From NCBI RefSeq assembly GCF_003611585.1, contig NZ_RAVW01000026.1, forward strand, positions 1 to 42,911: 42,911 bases of DNA. The letters run 5' to 3'. Below the pieces are notes generated by a model. That model was given only the letters and a program-made list of their open reading frames with translations. It searched no databases and had not been told where the DNA came from. A program made the position numbers and the translations under genes. This DNA is from Corallococcus exercitus. GTDB taxonomy: Bacteria; Myxococcota; Myxococcia; Myxococcales; Myxococcaceae. This document shows positions 42,811 to 42,911 of this stretch, piece after piece (the stretch's first letter is position 1; each line of letters begins with the position of its first letter).

Positions 42811-42840
42811 ACACGGGGTTTCACGGGGTTACGGGGGGTT
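42811..42840. repeat. Three 10-base repeats (CACGGGGTT type) upstream of ccmA
   Basis: ACACGGGGTT, TCACGGGGTT and ACGGGGGGTT follow one another at exact 10-base spacing, about 200 bases upstream of ccmA. The rest of 42611-42911 has no gene I can support; 42675-42683 (AAGTTTTTA) is an AT-rich patch possibly belonging to a ccm promoter. Confidence 0.45.
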
Positions 42841-42911
42841 TTCATCACCTTCCTGCCCTGGCATCCAGCATGCACACACGCGGGCGGGGCCCGGTCCACT
42901 GGGGGGAGCGG

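Noticed and set aside
42811-42840. Short repeats as a CRISPR array
   Set aside because: Units are contiguous 10-mers with no spacers and no cas genes.
42645-42899. 84-residue minus-strand ORF upstream of ccmA
   Set aside because: No ribosome site, composition like intergenic DNA, overlaps the repeats.

Overview
The window is about 70% GC with strong G/C third-position bias. It holds the nine-gene exo spore-coat operon in the order known from Myxococcus xanthus, preceded about 20 kb upstream by a pair that looks like actA/actB. This points to a myxobacterium of the Myxococcaceae (Myxococcus/Corallococcus type). The genus is an inference. No tRNA, rRNA, IS element or CRISPR array was found.

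Layout. (1) 0.1-2.8 kb: actA-like pseudo-receiver/degenerate GGDEF protein and actB-like sigma-54 activator, closed by a strong hairpin. (2) 2.9-9.3 kb: an SDR-type dehydratase/epimerase, a CPA1 Na+/H+ antiporter, a TPR protein, and an aromatic amino-acid block (DAHP synthase facing two tandem prephenate dehydratases, one fused to chorismate mutase). (3) 9.5-17.2 kb, minus strand, more accessory in character: a 1568-residue secreted Rhs/YD-repeat protein with a low-GC histidine-rich tip and no immunity gene beside it, a translationally coupled EVE/DUF4291 pair, a two-helix membrane protein and a lipoprotein. (4) 17.2-21.5 kb: glycogen debranching-type glucosidase, a divergent phospholipase D/cardiolipin synthase-like protein, and a 63-residue membrane protein. 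(5) 21.5-32.2 kb: exoA-exoI with a recognisable promoter region: a near-consensus -24/-12 sigma-54 promoter, two FruA-like boxes and a perfect inverted repeat. (6) 32.2-34.2 kb: a D-2-hydroxyacid dehydrogenase, then a lower-GC pair (orphan lipoprotein plus soluble partner) that resembles a toxin/immunity remnant. (7) 34.3-42.6 kb, minus strand: a complete System I cytochrome c maturation cluster read ccmA-B-C-D-E-F-G, zinc-ribbon membrane protein, ccmH, ccmI, with repeats and a palindrome upstream of ccmA.

How the genes work together. In M. xanthus act tunes C-signal output during development and exo makes and exports the spore-coat polysaccharide. Here ExoE would start the chain on undecaprenyl phosphate, ExoC with the separate tyrosine kinase ExoD would control length, and the short OPX lipoprotein ExoA with the beta-barrel ExoB would export it. 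ExoH (aminotransferase), ExoG and ExoI (FemAB/CelD-like acyltransferases) and ExoF (YvcK-like) would build or modify sugar units or regulate supply. No flippase or polymerase is in the window, so those must lie elsewhere. The ccm operon makes the periplasmic haem-ligation apparatus for c-type cytochromes and is functionally independent.
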